Origin: SLRI01 sp942491185
Lineage (GTDB): Bacteria; Pseudomonadota; Alphaproteobacteria; Geminicoccales; Geminicoccaceae
Assembly (NCBI GenBank): GCA_942491185.1
Contig: CALOAB010000015.1
Location: 1 to 64,000, forward strand
Length of the DNA stretch: 64,000 bases
Direction of reading: 5' to 3'
The notes below the pieces were generated by a model, which was given only the letters and a program-made list of their open reading frames with translations, ran no database searches and had not been told where the DNA came from. How positions within the stretch are numbered: position 1 is the first letter of the stretch; each line of letters opens with the position of its first letter. The position numbers were made by a program, and so were the translations under genes. This document shows, in pieces, positions 31,080 through 40,297 of the stretch.

Positions 31080-31990
31080 TTCCGAGAGACCTCTCCCCCG
31101 TCGCCGTCGTCGGCTGCGGGCTGATCGGCGCCGGCTGGGTCGCCGTGCTCGCCGCCGCCGGCCTCGAGGTCCGCGCCTTCGACCCATCGCCCGAGCGCCT
31201 GACGGATCTGGCCGGGCGCTGCGCGAAGCTGCAAGCGGCGATCGCCGAGCTGCAGCCCGTGCACGCCGGTCGCGTGGTGACGACGCGCTCGCTGGAGGAA
31301 GCCGTCGGCCCGGCGAGATGGGTCCAGGAGAACGCGCCCGAAAATCTCGCCACCAAGCAAGAGCTGCTGAGCGCGATCGAGGCCGCGACGCCGCCGTCGA
31401 CGATCATCGCCAGCAGCACCTCGGCACTCCTCTGGTCGGCGCTGGCAGAGGGCATGCGCCATCCCGAGCGGCTGATCATCGCCCACCCGTTCAACCCGGT
31501 GCATCTGATCCCGCTGGTCGAGCTGTTCGCCCCCGACGCCGCACTGGTCGAGACGGCACACGCGTTCTACACCGCCATCGGCAAGCGTCCGGTGCGGCTC
31601 CGGCGCGAGATGGAGGGCCACATCGCCGGCCGGCTGGCGGCAGCGCTCTGGCGCGAGGCGGTGCATCTCGCCGCCAGCGGCGTCGCCAGTGTCGCCGAGA
31701 TCGACCAGGCGCTCACCGACGGCCCGGGCCTGCGCTGGGCGGTCCAGGGCGCGCACCAGACCTACCACACCGGCGGCGGCCCCGGCGGCCTCACCGACTA
31801 CCTGACCCACCTTGGCCCCAGCCAGGAGCGCCGCTGGGCAACGCTCGGCACGCCCAGCCTCGACGCGCCCACCCGCCAGCTGCTGGTCGACGGCATGGCC
31901 GACGAAGCCGCCGGCCGAACCGTCGCCGAGCTCGAAGCCGCCCGCGATCGAGCGCTCATCGCTCTGCTGCGCGCGCGCCCCGACGGCTGA
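31058..31990 (+). CDS. 3-hydroxyacyl-CoA dehydrogenase-like / L-carnitine dehydrogenase-like protein
   Basis: The 310-residue protein has an N-terminal Rossmann domain (VAVVGCGLIGAGWVAVLAAAG), a catalytic Ser region IIASSTSALLWSALAEG and AHPFNPVHLIPLVEL, which holds the catalytic His. The C-terminal helical domain is that of 3HCDH. Single-domain proteins of this size are annotated as L-carnitine dehydrogenase, 3-hydroxybutyryl-CoA dehydrogenase or lambda-crystallin-like L-gulonate 3-dehydrogenase. The sequence alone does not choose between them. No acyl-CoA genes are next to it. Confidence 0.8.
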   Translation: MPADQPAFPRDLSPVAVVGCGLIGAGWVAVLAAAGLEVRAFDPSPERLTDLAGRCAKLQAAIAELQPVHAGRVVTTRSLEEAVGPARWVQENAPENLATKQELLSAIEAATPPSTIIASSTSALLWSALAEGMRHPERLIIAHPFNPVHLIPLVELFAPDAALVETAHAFYTAIGKRPVRLRREMEGHIAGRLAAALWREAVHLAASGVASVAEIDQALTDGPGLRWAVQGAHQTYHTGGGPGGLTDYLTHLGPSQERRWATLGTPSLDAPTRQLLVDGMADEAAGRTVAELEAARDRALIALLRARPDG

Positions 31991-32152
31991 CCATCCTCTC
32001 GCAACACACGCACACGACCACCTACCCGCGACTGAGACAAGGTCTCCAGCGGCAGCGAGAGGCCCCATGGAACGCCGTGGTCGGCGCTTGACCAACACCC
32101 AATGCGGCCATGCGCGAAACGCCTGAAACGGGCTCCCAGACCACGCGTCGTG

Positions 32153-32608
32153 TCAGGCGTCCGTTGCCGGCGCCGCCAGCTCGTAGAGGTTCCACAGCGT
32201 TTTCTTGGCCATACGGTCATAGAGCGCGCGGGCCCGGTAGTTGTCGTCGGCCGTGATCCAGCGGATCACCGGCCAGCCTCGCTGCCGGGCGATGTCGGCC
32301 AATTCGTCGAGAAGCGCTTCGCCGACACGGCCGCCGCGCGCTTGCGGATCCACGAAGAGGTCGTCGAGAAAACCCAGATCCGCGGCCCGGAGCGGGCTCG
32401 GCATGCGGCGGAAATGCGCCAGACCGACAACTTGGTCGCCATCGACGGCAAGCAGACCCTCGACCTCGTGCAACGGGTCATGCAGCCAGCCCCAGACCCT
32501 GTCGAGCTGGGCATCGTCGAGTGCGCGGCCATAGAACTGACCGTAGCCGCGAAACAGCCGCCGCCACTCGGCCTCGAAACGGGCGTCGATCGGAACGATT
32601 CGGGCCAT
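32153..32608 (-). CDS. GNAT-family N-acetyltransferase
   Basis: This 151-residue protein has the GNAT core, with VVGLAHFRRMPS on strand 4, LGFLDDLFVDPQARGGRVGEALLDEL as the acetyl-CoA pyrophosphate-binding loop (R/QxxGxG/A, here RGGRVG) and NYRARALYDRMAKK as the last conserved block. It transfers acetyl to an unknown amine. It is a single gene on the minus strand between two plus-strand genes; the 162-bp gap to its left shows nothing clear. Confidence 0.87.
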   Translation of the reverse strand: MARIVPIDARFEAEWRRLFRGYGQFYGRALDDAQLDRVWGWLHDPLHEVEGLLAVDGDQVVGLAHFRRMPSPLRAADLGFLDDLFVDPQARGGRVGEALLDELADIARQRGWPVIRWITADDNYRARALYDRMAKKTLWNLYELAAPATDA

Positions 32609-32789
32609 GTCACCTCACCTTTGCTGGCGCCTCGAACGATTTCCACGGCGGCGGGGACGCTGCCCGCCGCCTCAGAGCCCGCTTCATGCAAGAGCGCCGG
32701 GCCGATGCCCGAAAGGTCCAAGACGGCGCCGCCGATGGAGCCATGACGCCGATCCGGGCCAGCCGCCACAGCCCGGCCGACCGCAGCGC

Positions 32790-32819
32790 TTGTCCAGTCC
32801 CGGTCACCACCTCTATAGC
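32790..32819 (+). promoter_or_regulatory. sigma-70-type promoter of the tRNA gene
   Basis: TTGTCC at 32790-32795 and CTATAG at 32813-32818 are separated by 17 bp, and the tRNA begins 12 bp further on. This is a good housekeeping match in an otherwise GC-rich region. Confidence 0.5.
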
Positions 32820-32830
32820 TACGCGCGGTC

Positions 32831-32906
32831 GGGCCCGTAGCTCAGTGGTTAGAGCTGGCCGCTCATAACGGTCTGGTCGCAGGTTCGAACCCTGCCGGGC
32901 CCACCA
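32831..32906 (+). tRNA. tRNA with CAT anticodon, probably tRNA-Ile2
   Basis: This is a 76-nt cloverleaf: 7-bp acceptor GGGCCCG/CGGGCCC, D stem GCTC/GAGC, anticodon stem GGCCG/CGGTC with loop CTCATAA (anticodon CAT), a TGGTC variable loop, T arm GCAGG-TTCGAAC-CCTGC and an encoded CCA. The GGTC variable loop and the G-rich acceptor resemble isoleucine tRNAs whose CAU anticodon is modified to lysidine and reads AUA. Elongator methionine tRNA is the alternative. The other bases of the 410-bp gap (32609-33018), apart from the promoter, show nothing clear. Confidence 0.93.
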
Positions 32907-33018
32907 AGCCGCGACCCGACCGGCGCTCCAGCCACCGACGGAGCAACAGCGGCCGGCGGGCTCGTTTGCGATCCGGACGGTGGGCAACGCTGGCGGCCAT
33001 CTGGGGAGAGGCTCAGGG

Positions 33019-34266
33019 ATGCGGCTCACGGACGACGAGAAGGCGATGCTCGCGGGCGAAGCCGGCGAGCCGCGGCGCTGGGCCATGGACCACATGCTCA
33101 AGGTCGGCGCCATGTTCGACGCCCCGGACCTCGTGGCCGTGAGCCAGGCGCACATGATGGCCGACCCGGAATCGCTGGGCGAGGCCGGCGTCGCCTTTCT
33201 CGAGGGGCTGGCCCGGCACGCCCCGGCAGAGCGCCGGGTGGCAGTGCCGATGATCACCGATCCGCGCGGCGTCGATCTCAACCACTACCGCCCCCTCGGG
33301 CAGACCGAGGCCATGGCGGATCTGGAGCGCCGGACCATCGCCGCCTGCCAGGCCATGGGCATCTTGATGACCAACACCTGCATCAACTACCAGACGATCC
33401 TGCCGCCGGTCCGGGGCGAGCATCTGGCCTTTGGCGACACCGGCGTCGTCATCTATTCCAACAGCGTCTTGGGCGCCTTCTCCAACTTCGAGGGTGGCCC
33501 ATCCGCCCTGGCTGCCGGGCTCACCGGGCGGACCCCACGCTACGGCCTGCATTTGCCCGAGCGCCGGCGCGGCACCAAGCGCTTCATCACCCGCCACCAG
33601 CCCAAGGGCCTGCTCGACTGGGGCATCCTCGGTGGCATCGTCGGCCGCCGCTCCGGCTCCTACTGGGAAGTGCCGGTGATCGAGGGCATCGAGACGGCGC
33701 CCACCTCCGACCAGCTCAAGCATTGCGGTGCGGCGATGGCGAGCTTCGGCTCGACGCCCCTCTTCCACCTGGTCGGCATCACGCCGGAGGCGCCGAGCCT
33801 GGCCGCCGTCTGGGACGGCCCGCCGCCCCCGGCCGAGGAGATCACCACGGCCGAATTCGACGCGCTCAAGGCGGAGTTCGGCGGCAAGGGCGACAAGGTC
33901 GATGTCGTCGTCTTCGCCGCACCACAGCTCTCGCTCATCGAGATGCAGCGCGTGGCGGACCTGGTCACCGGCCGGACGATCCATGACGAGACGGCGCTCA
34001 TCGTCTGCACCTCGCCCGCCGTCTACGCCGATAGCCGCCGCCTCGGGCTGGTCGCGCAAATCGAGGGATGCGGTGCGAAAGTGCTGGAGGGAACCTGCTT
34101 CTACAACCAGTACGCCCGCGAGATCGGTGAGGCCAATGGCTGGGTGCGGCTGCTCTCCAACTCGCCCAAGATCGTCAACATCCTGGGCGGCTACGGCTAC
34201 CGGCCAGCGCTCGCCACCATGGAGGATTGCGTCGCCTCGGCCATCAAGGGGGAGATCGTCCGATGA
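33019..34266 (+). CDS. aconitase X catalytic (large) subunit
   Basis: The 415-residue protein belongs to the AcnX (former DUF521) family, with MRLTDDEKAMLAGEAG at the start and TNTCINYQTILPP, HLAFGDTGVVIYSNSVLGAFSNFEGG and EGTCFYNQ, whose Cys residues may hold the iron-sulfur cluster. AGAGG lies 6 nt before the ATG. Characterised bacterial members dehydrate cis-3-hydroxy-L-proline; archaeal ones act on phosphomevalonate. The stop overlaps the small-subunit start by 4 bp. No proline racemase or pyrroline reductase is adjacent, so the substrate is open. Confidence 0.88.
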   Translation: MRLTDDEKAMLAGEAGEPRRWAMDHMLKVGAMFDAPDLVAVSQAHMMADPESLGEAGVAFLEGLARHAPAERRVAVPMITDPRGVDLNHYRPLGQTEAMADLERRTIAACQAMGILMTNTCINYQTILPPVRGEHLAFGDTGVVIYSNSVLGAFSNFEGGPSALAAGLTGRTPRYGLHLPERRRGTKRFITRHQPKGLLDWGILGGIVGRRSGSYWEVPVIEGIETAPTSDQLKHCGAAMASFGSTPLFHLVGITPEAPSLAAVWDGPPPPAEEITTAEFDALKAEFGGKGDKVDVVVFAAPQLSLIEMQRVADLVTGRTIHDETALIVCTSPAVYADSRRLGLVAQIEGCGAKVLEGTCFYNQYAREIGEANGWVRLLSNSPKIVNILGGYGYRPALATMEDCVASAIKGEIVR

Positions 34267-34679
34267 TCGTCCTCTCCTGCCACAAAGGCATCGGCCCCAA
34301 GGTCGAAGGCACCGCACTGGTCGCCCGGGACAATTTCTCGGCCCGCTACGACCTCGACCGGCTCAAGGGCGTCTTCTCCCGACCGCAGCACCAGCTCGCC
34401 GGGCAGTCCTACAAGGACAAGATCCTGGTCTTGAACACGGCCAAGGGCGGCGTCGCCTCGGCCTGGATGCTGCACGAGATGAAGACGCGCGGCATCACAC
34501 CTTTGGCGCTGCTCTTCAACGCCGCCAATACGATCCTGGCCCAGGGTGCAGCGCTCGCCGACATGACGCTCTGTGATCGCTTCGCCGAGGGTGACGTGAC
34601 CGCGTTGATCCGCACCGGCGACCGACTACTGGTCGAGCCTGACGAAGGCACCGTAACGATCCTTTCAAGGGATCGCTAA
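34263..34679 (+). CDS. aconitase X swivel-domain (small) subunit
   Basis: The 138-residue protein is a DUF126/AcnX swivel domain with LVLNTAKGGVASAWMLHEM, the loop that carries the family's conserved small residues, and TRGITPLALLFNAANTILAQGAALADMTLCDRF. It forms a heteromeric lyase with the preceding gene product, coupled by an ATGA overlap. Its stop and that of the converging dctM gene overlap by 4 bp. Confidence 0.88.
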   Translation: MIVLSCHKGIGPKVEGTALVARDNFSARYDLDRLKGVFSRPQHQLAGQSYKDKILVLNTAKGGVASAWMLHEMKTRGITPLALLFNAANTILAQGAALADMTLCDRFAEGDVTALIRTGDRLLVEPDEGTVTILSRDR

Positions 34680-35992
34680 CCGTAGATCAGCTGCGGCAGC
34701 CAGAGCGCGATGGCGGGGAAGATGATGATCAAGAGCAGCCCGAACACTTGCAGCGCCATGAACTGCAGCATGCCCATGTAGATGTCGTCGAGCTGCCATT
34801 GCGGCACCACGCCCTTGAGGAAGTAGGCGGACAACGCCACGGGCGGCGACAGCCAGGCGGTCTGCAGGTTGACCGCGACCAGGATGCCGAACCAGACGAG
34901 ATCGAAGCCCAGGGCGGTGATCAGCGGCAAGAGGAAGGGCACGACGATGAGCACGATCGGCACCCATTCGAGCGGCCAGCCCAAGAGAAAGATCGCGGCC
35001 ATCACGATGGCGAGAATGACATAAGGCGGCAGGTCGAGGGCGAGCAGCGCCTCGGTCAGGAATGTCGGCGTGCCGAGCCGCGCGAAAACGGCACCGAAGA
35101 AGTTGGAGGCCGCCACCAGGAAGAGGATGAGGACCGAGATCTCCAGCGTCTTGATCAGCGAATCGGTCAGCCCCTGCAGCGTCAGGCGGCGATAGACGAT
35201 GGTCAGGAGAAGTGCGCCGAAGGCACCGCAGGCGGCCCCTTCCGTGGGCGTGGCGAAGCCGAAGATGATGCTGCCCAAGGCCGCGAAGACCAGCGCCGCC
35301 GGCGGCACCAGGCCCTTCATGAACTCGATCCAGGCAGACTTCAGGTCGGCCGCACGCTCTTCCTCAGGCAGCATCGGTGCCAAGGCCGGGTTCAGCCGGC
35401 AGCGGATCATCGTGTAGCCGGTAAACAGCGTGGCCAGCAGGATGCCCGGCATGATCGCCGCTGCGAACAGCGTCGTCACCGGCACCTCGAGCACCGGCCC
35501 CATGACGATCAGCATGATCGAGGGCGGGATCAGGATGCCGAGCGTGCCGCCGGCGGTGATCAGGCCGGCCGAGAGCCGCGTGTCGTAGCCCGCCTTGATC
35601 ATCGGCTTGCCGGCCATGATGCCGAGCAGCGTCACCGAGGCGCCGACGATCCCGGTTGCCGCCGCGAAGATGGTGGCGACGAACATCACCGCCAGATAGA
35701 GGGCACCCCGGAGGTTCGCGAGCAGCTGCTGCGCCGAGCTGAACAGGCGTTCCATCAGGTTCGCCCGCTCCATGAGAATGCCCATGAAGACGAAGAGCGG
35801 CACGGCGGTCAGCGTGTTCTCCATCATCGTGCTGTAGAACTGCAGCGTCAGGAGAAAGAAGACGAGCTTGCCGAAGCCCCAATAGCCGAAGGTGATGCCC
35901 AAGAAGAGCAGGGTGAAGGAGATCGGAAAGCCGACGAAGATGCCAAACAGCATCCCGCCGATCATCAAGAGGCCGATGATCTCGGGCGTCAT
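34676..35992 (-). CDS. TRAP transporter large permease (DctM-like)
   Basis: This 438-residue, about 12-helix inner-membrane protein has the DctM signatures GYDTRLSAGLITAGGTLGILIPPSI and PTEGAACGAFGALLLT. It carries the sodium-driven transport step of a TRAP system. It lies 30 bp after the small permease gene and is last in a dctP-dctQ-dctM operon. Its stop overlaps that of aconitase X small subunit on the other strand. Confidence 0.93.
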   Translation of the reverse strand: MTPEIIGLLMIGGMLFGIFVGFPISFTLLFLGITFGYWGFGKLVFFLLTLQFYSTMMENTLTAVPLFVFMGILMERANLMERLFSSAQQLLANLRGALYLAVMFVATIFAAATGIVGASVTLLGIMAGKPMIKAGYDTRLSAGLITAGGTLGILIPPSIMLIVMGPVLEVPVTTLFAAAIMPGILLATLFTGYTMIRCRLNPALAPMLPEEERAADLKSAWIEFMKGLVPPAALVFAALGSIIFGFATPTEGAACGAFGALLLTIVYRRLTLQGLTDSLIKTLEISVLILFLVAASNFFGAVFARLGTPTFLTEALLALDLPPYVILAIVMAAIFLLGWPLEWVPIVLIVVPFLLPLITALGFDLVWFGILVAVNLQTAWLSPPVALSAYFLKGVVPQWQLDDIYMGMLQFMALQVFGLLLIIIFPAIALWLPQLIYG

Positions 35993-36022
35993 GCCGGCAG
36001 CCGCTCGGGCATTGCGCTCACC

Positions 36023-36628
36023 TCAAGCATCGGGCCAGCGCCCGCGGGTCGCCGCGTACCAGCTCTTGCAGAGCTCGGCCATGCCCTGGAGCACGAGGAG
36101 AATGACGCCGGCGGCGAGTGCCGCCTTGATCGGGCCGAGCTGCGGCATCCAGGCCGTGTCCATGCCGCGCTCGCCGCGGATGATGGCTTCGGCGGCATAA
36201 CCCCAAGCGACATTGGCGAAGATCAGCATCGCCGGCAGGTAGAAGACGATGTAGAGCGCGGCGTCGATCCGGCCCTGCGTCTTCACCGACCAGTTGCGGT
36301 AGATGAAGTCGGCGCGAATATGCACGCCCTTGGCCAGAGCGTAGCCGGCGCCCAGCATGAACATGGCGCCGTAGAGCATGCGGCTCATGTCGTAGGCCCA
36401 GATGGTGGGGGCGGCGAAGAAGTAGCGGGCGGTGATCTCGTAGACCATGGCCGCCATCAGCGGCAGCACCAGCCAGGCGACGATGCGGCCGACCCAGAGA
36501 TTGACGTTATCGGCGACCAGCACGATCGCCGCCATCCACCCCGGCATGTCGTTGGGCATGCGCCCGAGCCGATGCCGCCTGCCGGCGAGCAGCTCGTCTG
36601 CGAGATCGATGCGTTCTTCGTCAGCCAT
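36023..36628 (-). CDS. TRAP transporter small permease (DctQ-like)
   Basis: The 201-residue protein has a charged N-terminus (MADEERIDLADELLAGRRHRLGRMP) and four helices, with AWLVLPLMAAMVYEITARYFFAAPTIWAYDMSRM typical of DctQ. It forms the membrane complex with DctM. The ATG at 36628 is chosen as the first Met before the family sequence. A hairpin lies between it and the binding-protein gene. Confidence 0.9.
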   Translation of the reverse strand: MADEERIDLADELLAGRRHRLGRMPNDMPGWMAAIVLVADNVNLWVGRIVAWLVLPLMAAMVYEITARYFFAAPTIWAYDMSRMLYGAMFMLGAGYALAKGVHIRADFIYRNWSVKTQGRIDAALYIVFYLPAMLIFANVAWGYAAEAIIRGERGMDTAWMPQLGPIKAALAAGVILLVLQGMAELCKSWYAATRGRWPDA

Positions 36629-36648
36629 GGCTGGCGCTACCCAGGTCC

Positions 36649-36678
36649 CGCACCTGCCCCAAGACCGGAGCAGGTGCG
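36649..36678 (-). terminator. hairpin between dctP-like and dctQ-like genes
   Basis: A 9-bp stem CGCACCTGC/GCAGGTGCG with a 12-nt loop lies in the 65-bp gap between the binding-protein and small permease genes. Such intra-operon hairpins can partly terminate or protect the upstream message, giving more binding protein than permease. Confidence 0.45.
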
Positions 36679-36693
36679 ATGCCGGACGTCTCG

Positions 36694-37797
36694 CTACTCG
36701 GCGGCCAGCTTGTCGGCGTAGTCGCTCGTGATCCGCGCATTGGCCTCCTGCTGCGTCGCCCAGAACGGAATGGCGACCTCGGCGAAGGCGCGCTGGCTGT
36801 CCCAGACCTCCTTGAAGAAGGCGTTCTCGGCGGCATAGGTCTCGAAGACGGCCTGCGCCGCCTCGGCATAAGCCGTGAAATACTCCTCGGGCGTGTCCTG
36901 GATGATCACCCCATCCTCCTCGACCAGCATCTTCAACGCCTTGCCGTTCTCGAGAATGCGGTAGCTCAGGGCCTTCATCAGGGCGGCATTGGCCGACACC
37001 TCGATCGCCTTCTGCTGCTGCTCGGTCAGGCTCTCGAACACGTCCTTGTTGATGTAGATGTCGGCATTGACGACGTTCTGGTGCAGGCCCTGCAGGTAGT
37101 AGTTCTTGAGCACGTTCTGGAAGCCGAAGACGCTGTCCGGCTTCGGGCAGCACCACTCGGCGGCGTCGATTACGCCCTTCTCGAGCGCCGGCAGGATGTC
37201 GCCGCCGCCCATGGCGACCGCGGACACGCCGATGTCGTTGTAGATCTGGCCCGGAATGCCGGGCGGCGTACGGAAACGCAGGCCCTGCATGTCGGCGAGG
37301 CTGTTGATCGGCTCCTTGAACCAGCCGAGCGCCTCGGGGCCGACGGGCTGCAGCATGAAGCCCACGACGTTGACACCCATCTCCTCCCAGAGCTGCTCGT
37401 AGAGCTCGCGACCGCCGCCATAGAGATACCAGGAGATATGCGCCATGTTGTCGAGCCCGACGCCCGCACCGGCGGCCGGCGAGCCGAACAGCGTGGCGGC
37501 CGGGTGCTTGCCGGACCAGTAATGCGTCCAGGCGAAGCCAGCCTCGATCAGCCCGGCATCGACCGCGTCCAAGGTCTCGTTGACACCGACCACGGCGCCT
37601 GCGGGCAGCACCTCGAAGACCACCTCGCCATTGGTGAGCGCTGTGACATCGGCAGCGAAGTCCTCGAGCATGACGACCTCGTCGGCGCTGGTCGGGATCA
37701 CCGATTGGATCCGGATCAGCGTCTCGGCTGAGGCGAGGCTCGGCAGAGCGAAGGCAACAGCGACGGCCAGACCGGCCGCCCGGTTCTTGAGCGACAT
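36694..37797 (-). CDS. TRAP transporter periplasmic substrate-binding protein (DctP/TakP-like)
   Basis: The 367-residue protein has a signal peptide (cleavage probably after LASA near residue 24) and a mature DctP fold. QGLRFRTPPGIPGQIY contains the Arg that contacts a carboxylate in this family, and DILPALEKGVIDAAEWCCP is close to the E-W motif of the TakP-type group that binds 2-oxo or 2-hydroxy acids. AAAGAG precedes the ATG. The substrate is probably a small organic acid. Confidence 0.9.
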   Translation of the reverse strand: MSLKNRAAGLAVAVAFALPSLASAETLIRIQSVIPTSADEVVMLEDFAADVTALTNGEVVFEVLPAGAVVGVNETLDAVDAGLIEAGFAWTHYWSGKHPAATLFGSPAAGAGVGLDNMAHISWYLYGGGRELYEQLWEEMGVNVVGFMLQPVGPEALGWFKEPINSLADMQGLRFRTPPGIPGQIYNDIGVSAVAMGGGDILPALEKGVIDAAEWCCPKPDSVFGFQNVLKNYYLQGLHQNVVNADIYINKDVFESLTEQQQKAIEVSANAALMKALSYRILENGKALKMLVEEDGVIIQDTPEEYFTAYAEAAQAVFETYAAENAFFKEVWDSQRAFAEVAIPFWATQQEANARITSDYADKLAAE

Positions 37798-37908
37798 CTC
37801 TTTTGTTCCCTGATCTTCGGCTGCTCGGCACTGGTGCCCGCGACCGTTCATGGTCGCAGCATGCCGCCAGACGATGACGACGTCACGCGCAAATGTCGCA
37901 GCTGGTGA

Positions 37909-38733
37909 TCAGCCTTCCTCGCCGGCTGGTCGCGGCTCGGCCAAAACCAGCCGCGTTCCGGCAGCCTCGAGCGCCGAGATCAACTCTTCCGGCGGCGCCA
38001 CGTCGGTGAAGAACGCGTCGATCACCGACATGTCGCCGAGCCGGGCCATGGCCGAGCGGCCGAGCTTGCTGTGGTCGGCGGCGAGGAACACCTGGCGCGC
38101 ATGGCGGATGATGGTCTGCGCCACCTTGACCTCGCGGTAGTCGAAATCGAGCAGCGTGCCGTCGAGGTCGATGGCGCTGATGCCGATCACCGCGATATCG
38201 ACCCGGAACTGGCTGATGCTGTCGATCGTGGCCTCGCCGACGATGCCGCGATCGCGGGCCCTGACGACACCGCCCGCGACGATCACCTGGAAATCCTCCT
38301 TCGCGGCCATCAGGCTCGCGACATTGAGGTTGTTGGTGATGACGGAGAGGCCGGTGTGCTCCATCAGCGCCTTGGCGATCTCCTCGTTGGTCGTGCCGAT
38401 ATTGATCGAGAGCGAGGCGTGGTCGGGGATGTTGGCGGCGACCGCCCGGGCGATCCGCTGCTTGGCCTCGAGATGCAGCACCTGGCGGCTGGAATAGGCG
38501 ATGTTCTGCACGCTCGACGGCAGGGCAGCGCCGCCGTGGTAGCGCTGCAGGATGCCCTCCTCGGCGAGCTCGTTGATGTCACGGCGGATGGTCTGCGGCG
38601 TCACCTCGAACTGCTGGGCCAGGGCCTCGATGGTGACGAAGCCCTGGCGCTGGACGAGGGTGACGATGGAGGCCCGCCTGCCGCCCAGTGCCCGCACCTC
38701 AGGAGTGGGTGGTTCGAACACGTGAAACGGCAT
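37909..38733 (-). CDS. glpR: DeoR-family regulator, probably glycerol-3-phosphate repressor
   Basis: The 274-residue protein has an N-terminal DeoR helix-turn-helix (FVTIEALAQQFEVTPQTIRRDINELAEEGIL...), which includes the family signature, and a DeoRC sensor domain with NIGTTNEEIAKAL, a sugar-phosphate binding loop. GlpR releases DNA when glycerol-3-phosphate binds. The start overlaps the end of glpK by 35 bp, which supports the assignment. The name is inferred from that context. Confidence 0.85.
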   Translation of the reverse strand: MPFHVFEPPTPEVRALGGRRASIVTLVQRQGFVTIEALAQQFEVTPQTIRRDINELAEEGILQRYHGGAALPSSVQNIAYSSRQVLHLEAKQRIARAVAANIPDHASLSINIGTTNEEIAKALMEHTGLSVITNNLNVASLMAAKEDFQVIVAGGVVRARDRGIVGEATIDSISQFRVDIAVIGISAIDLDGTLLDFDYREVKVAQTIIRHARQVFLAADHSKLGRSAMARLGDMSVIDAFFTDVAPPEELISALEAAGTRLVLAEPRPAGEEG

Positions 38734-40207
38734 CCGCCCAACCCGCCAGCCGAGCCTCGCGGGTCGCCTTGTCGAGCTTCGGCTCGAACCGGCCATCCTC
38801 CCGCCAGCTATCGGCAATCGCCTGCATCGACGGATGGATGCCGACCGCAAGCCCGGCGAGATAGGCGGCACCCAGCGCTGTCGTCTCGATCACCGCTGGA
38901 CGCTCGACCGGGCAATCGAGAATGTCGGCGAGGTACTGGCAGACCCAGTCGTTCGCCACCATGCCGCCATCGACGCGGAGCGTGTCGGGCAGCACCCCGG
39001 CGCCTGCGGCCGCAATGTCCTGCTGCATGGCGGTCAGGAGGTCGGCCGTCTGGTAGCAGACCGATTCCAGGGCGGCGCGGACGATATGGGCGCTCGTGCT
39101 GTCGCGGGTGATGCCGAATATCGCGCCCCGCGCATCAGGGTCCCAATAGGGCGCGCCGAGGCCGGTGAAGGCAGGCACGAAGTAGATGCCGCCGCTATCG
39201 GGAAGCATGGCCGCCAGCGCCTCGCTTTCGCCGGCATGGGTGATCGCGCGCAGCCCGTCCCTCACCCATTGAATGGCGGCACCGGCAATGAAGATGCTGC
39301 CTTCGATTGCGTAAGTGGTGCGGCCGTCCAGGCGGTAGGCGATGGTCGAGAGGAGACGGTTCTCCGACGGCACGAGGCGCTCGCCGGTGTTCAGCAACGC
39401 GAAGCAGCCGGTGCCGTAGGTGCTCTTGAGCATGCCAGGCTGAAAGCAGGCCTGGCCGAACGTGGCCGCCTGCTGGTCGCCCGCCATGCCGGTGATGGCG
39501 ATCGAAGCGCCCAGGATGGCAGGGTCGGTGTCGCCGAAATGGCCGCTATTGTCCTTCACCTCGGGCAGCATCGAGCGCGGGATGCCGAGCCGCTCGAGCA
39601 ACCGGTCGTCCCAGTCGTGACGGGTAATGTCGAAGAGCATCGTCCGACACGCATTCGATGCATCGGTGGCGTGCACCTTGCCGCCGGTGAGGCGCCAGAG
39701 CAGGAAGCTGTCGACCGTGCCACAGGCCAGCTCGCCGCGCTCGGCCCGCTCCCTGGCACCGTCAACATTGTCCAGCATCCACTTGATCTTGGTCGCCGAG
39801 AAATAGGCGTCGATCAAGAGGCCCGTCGTCTCCTTGACGTGCGCCTCCAGCCCCTCGGCCACCAGCTCGCGGCAGAAGGGGGCGGTGCGACGGTCCTGCC
39901 AGACGATGGCGTTGTAGATGGGTTGCCCGGTAGCGCGGTCCCAGACGATCGCCGTCTCGCGCTGATTGGTGATGCCGATCGCGGCGATCTGGATGGCCGA
40001 GCGGCCAGATTTCGCGATCGCTGCACGAGCAGCGGTAATCGTGTCCGACCAGATATGCTCTGGATCGTGCTCGACCCAGCCGTCCTTGGGATAGAACTGT
40101 TGCAGCTCTCGCCCGGCAGAGGAGACGGGCCGACCGCTCGGGTCGAAGAGGATGGCCCTGCTGCTGGTCGTGCCCTGGTCGAGCGCCAGAATGAGATCGG
40201 CTGGCAT
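38699..40207 (-). CDS. glpK: glycerol kinase
   Basis: The 502-residue FGGY kinase makes glycerol-3-phosphate. It begins MPADLILALDQGTTSSRAILFD, has ITNQRETAIVWDRATG, GMAGDQQAATFGQACF, KSTYGTGCFALLNTG and DGGMVANDW. The size and motifs match GlpK well. glpR overlaps its 3' end; no glpD or glpF is in the window. Confidence 0.96.
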   Translation of the reverse strand: MPADLILALDQGTTSSRAILFDPSGRPVSSAGRELQQFYPKDGWVEHDPEHIWSDTITAARAAIAKSGRSAIQIAAIGITNQRETAIVWDRATGQPIYNAIVWQDRRTAPFCRELVAEGLEAHVKETTGLLIDAYFSATKIKWMLDNVDGARERAERGELACGTVDSFLLWRLTGGKVHATDASNACRTMLFDITRHDWDDRLLERLGIPRSMLPEVKDNSGHFGDTDPAILGASIAITGMAGDQQAATFGQACFQPGMLKSTYGTGCFALLNTGERLVPSENRLLSTIAYRLDGRTTYAIEGSIFIAGAAIQWVRDGLRAITHAGESEALAAMLPDSGGIYFVPAFTGLGAPYWDPDARGAIFGITRDSTSAHIVRAALESVCYQTADLLTAMQQDIAAAGAGVLPDTLRVDGGMVANDWVCQYLADILDCPVERPAVIETTALGAAYLAGLAVGIHPSMQAIADSWREDGRFEPKLDKATREARLAGWADAVSRVRTTHS

Positions 40208-40297
40208 TGAAGACTCCCGGATCGATGGCCGTTTCTAGGGTGCGTTGGGCACCCTTTCTAGGCTGATCCGGTGGATGACGTCGACGGCTGCCTTCGC

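Noticed and set aside
32831..33018. tRNA next to accessory-looking catabolic genes as an integration site
   Set aside because: No integrase gene or repeated 3' tRNA fragment was seen in the window.
36694..37831. Long minus-strand frame running from the dctQ-like gene through dctP
   Set aside because: Upstream of the ATG at 36628 it is Arg-rich and out of frame with the clear TRAP binding protein.
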